A DNA stretch of 64,000 nt, from positions 1,957,975 through 2,021,974 of the forward strand of contig NZ_AP012322.1 in NCBI RefSeq assembly GCF_001025155.1, given 5' to 3'. Position 1 is the stretch's first letter, and each line of letters begins with the position of its first letter. Source of the stretch: Bifidobacterium angulatum DSM 20098 = JCM 7096. Its GTDB lineage: Bacteria > Actinomycetota > Actinomycetes > Actinomycetales > Bifidobacteriaceae. Below are positions 63,560 through 64,000 of this stretch, in pieces. The notes beneath the pieces are model-generated. The model worked only from the letters and a program-made list of their open reading frames with translations. It did no database searches and had not been told where the DNA came from. The translations under genes and the position numbers were made by a program.

Positions 63560-63694
63560 TCAGGCAGACAGGTTCTTGCGGCCCTTGGCGCGACGACGGT
63601 TGATCACGGCGCGGCCGGAACGAGTGCGCATACGCAGACGGAAGCCGTGCTTCATGTGACGACGACGGTTGTTGGGCTGGAAGGTCCTCTTCAT
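63560..63694 (-). CDS. rpmH: 50S ribosomal protein L34
   Basis: A 44-residue very basic protein starting [20 protein letters not shown] and ending in [11 protein letters not shown], which is the complete, normal L34. AGGAGC lies before the ATG on the minus strand. It is the first gene of the rpmH-rnpA-yidD-yidC operon and marks the left edge of the oriC spacer, facing dnaA. Confidence 0.97.
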   Translation of the reverse strand: MKRTFQPNNRRRHMKHGFRLRMRTRSGRAVINRRRAKGRKNLSA

Positions 63695-63867
63695 AGTTAG
63701 CTCCTAGGTTTCTTCGGCCACGCTTACGCGCGGCTCTCACGTGAGTCAAGCTCTATAAAACTACTCTCACCCCTGCCCTAACGTCAACTCAACAGTCATT
63801 TCCACCCCCGGCAAACCCGCCCGACATGCCGTAAAACGTTGCAACGACACGGGAATATAGGCAAAAG

Positions 63868-63933
63868 TTATCCACAAATCACACGCTTGTCGTTCCTAAT
63901 TTCAGTAATTGCAACACGCTAGGCGGTGGATAA
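63868..63933. promoter_or_regulatory. DnaA boxes in the rpmH-dnaA spacer (origin edge)
   Basis: One perfect TTATCCACA at 63868 and one GGTGGATAA at 63925. Only the first 300 bp of the spacer are visible and no other element was seen. More boxes are expected to the right of dnaA. Confidence 0.7.
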
Positions 63934-63989
63934 CTCATGCGGTGCGAGTAACAATAGATAGCTGAGTGTCCCTACTTGGAAGAGGCGAG

Positions 63990-63997
63990 AAAGGAGT
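63990..63997 (+). promoter_or_regulatory. Ribosome-binding site, presumably of dnaA beyond the window
   Basis: GAAAGGAG lies within ten bases of the window end, on the plus strand, opposite rpmH. The gene it serves is not visible; position and neighbours point to dnaA. Confidence 0.5.
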
Positions 63998-64000
63998 GTC

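Overview
The window looks like the oriC-proximal left flank of a Bifidobacterium chromosome. Base composition is high-GC apart from one AT-rich island. The proteins are actinobacterial in type (bacterial SCP ortholog, DUF3073, an Rpf-like G5 protein, a MurJ-pseudokinase fusion, DUF6049). The right end carries the classic origin order jag-yidC-yidD-rnpA-rpmH on the minus strand, followed by a DnaA-box-bearing spacer and a Shine-Dalgarno at the last bases, where dnaA should start just outside the window. Species was not assigned.

Layout. 1-13 kb: a rhomboid protease (cut by the window edge), glycogen phosphorylase, an SCP-like protein, DUF3073, trpS, proline symporter, a threonine/serine exporter and PEP carboxylase. 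13.0-14.6 kb: an AT-rich insert with an RDD membrane protein and a broken secreted-protein gene, flanked by two ~120-bp copies of the ppc 3' end and its terminator. 14.7-17.2 kb: a HigB/HigA-type toxin-antitoxin operon with a coupled membrane protein, an unknown gene and arsenate reductase. 17.3-22 kb: carbonic anhydrase, sugar O-acetyltransferase, tRNA-Ile, tRNA-Ala(TGC), a CNNM/CBS protein, a zinc metallopeptidase and tRNA-Ala(CGC). 22.2-29.5 kb: a xyloside-use locus (LacI regulator, lipoprotein binding protein, two permeases, GH31 alpha-xylosidase). 29.6-45.2 kb: rsmI, an AbiEi-like/LRV pair, metG, an orphan LytTR regulator next to a phased array of repeated sites, gdhA, a Ser/Thr kinase, a DsbA-like protein, tRNA-Thr, then rpf-rsmA-ispE-lytR_C. 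45.3-53.4 kb: cca divergent from nudix-DUF6049-murJ. 53.4-64 kb: a decayed rhodanese gene, recQ, parAB, trxB, rsmG, jag, yidC, yidD, rnpA and rpmH.

The last 10 kb work as an origin domain. There are four separate clusters of DnaA boxes (upstream of recQ, upstream of parA, between trxB and rsmG, and between rpmH and dnaA). Five parS or parS-like palindromes lie around the ParA/ParB genes, one inside recQ, one inside parB and one inside the palindrome that ends yidC.

The best candidates for undescribed biology are five features. (i) The array of GYGACA/TGTCRC sites at 35.2-35.3 kb has strict 21-bp periodicity and lies beside a LytTR regulator with two acidic insertions. (ii) The island sits between duplicated ppc ends. 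(iii) The toxin-antitoxin promoter has a 15-bp-arm operator that embraces both promoter boxes and suggests leaderless translation. (iv) A 133-bp MITE-like element at 18.1 kb has long terminal inverted repeats built from 14-bp units. (v) DnaA boxes and parS sites are spread over the 10 kb left of dnaA. No CRISPR array, rRNA, prophage or intact insertion sequence was seen.
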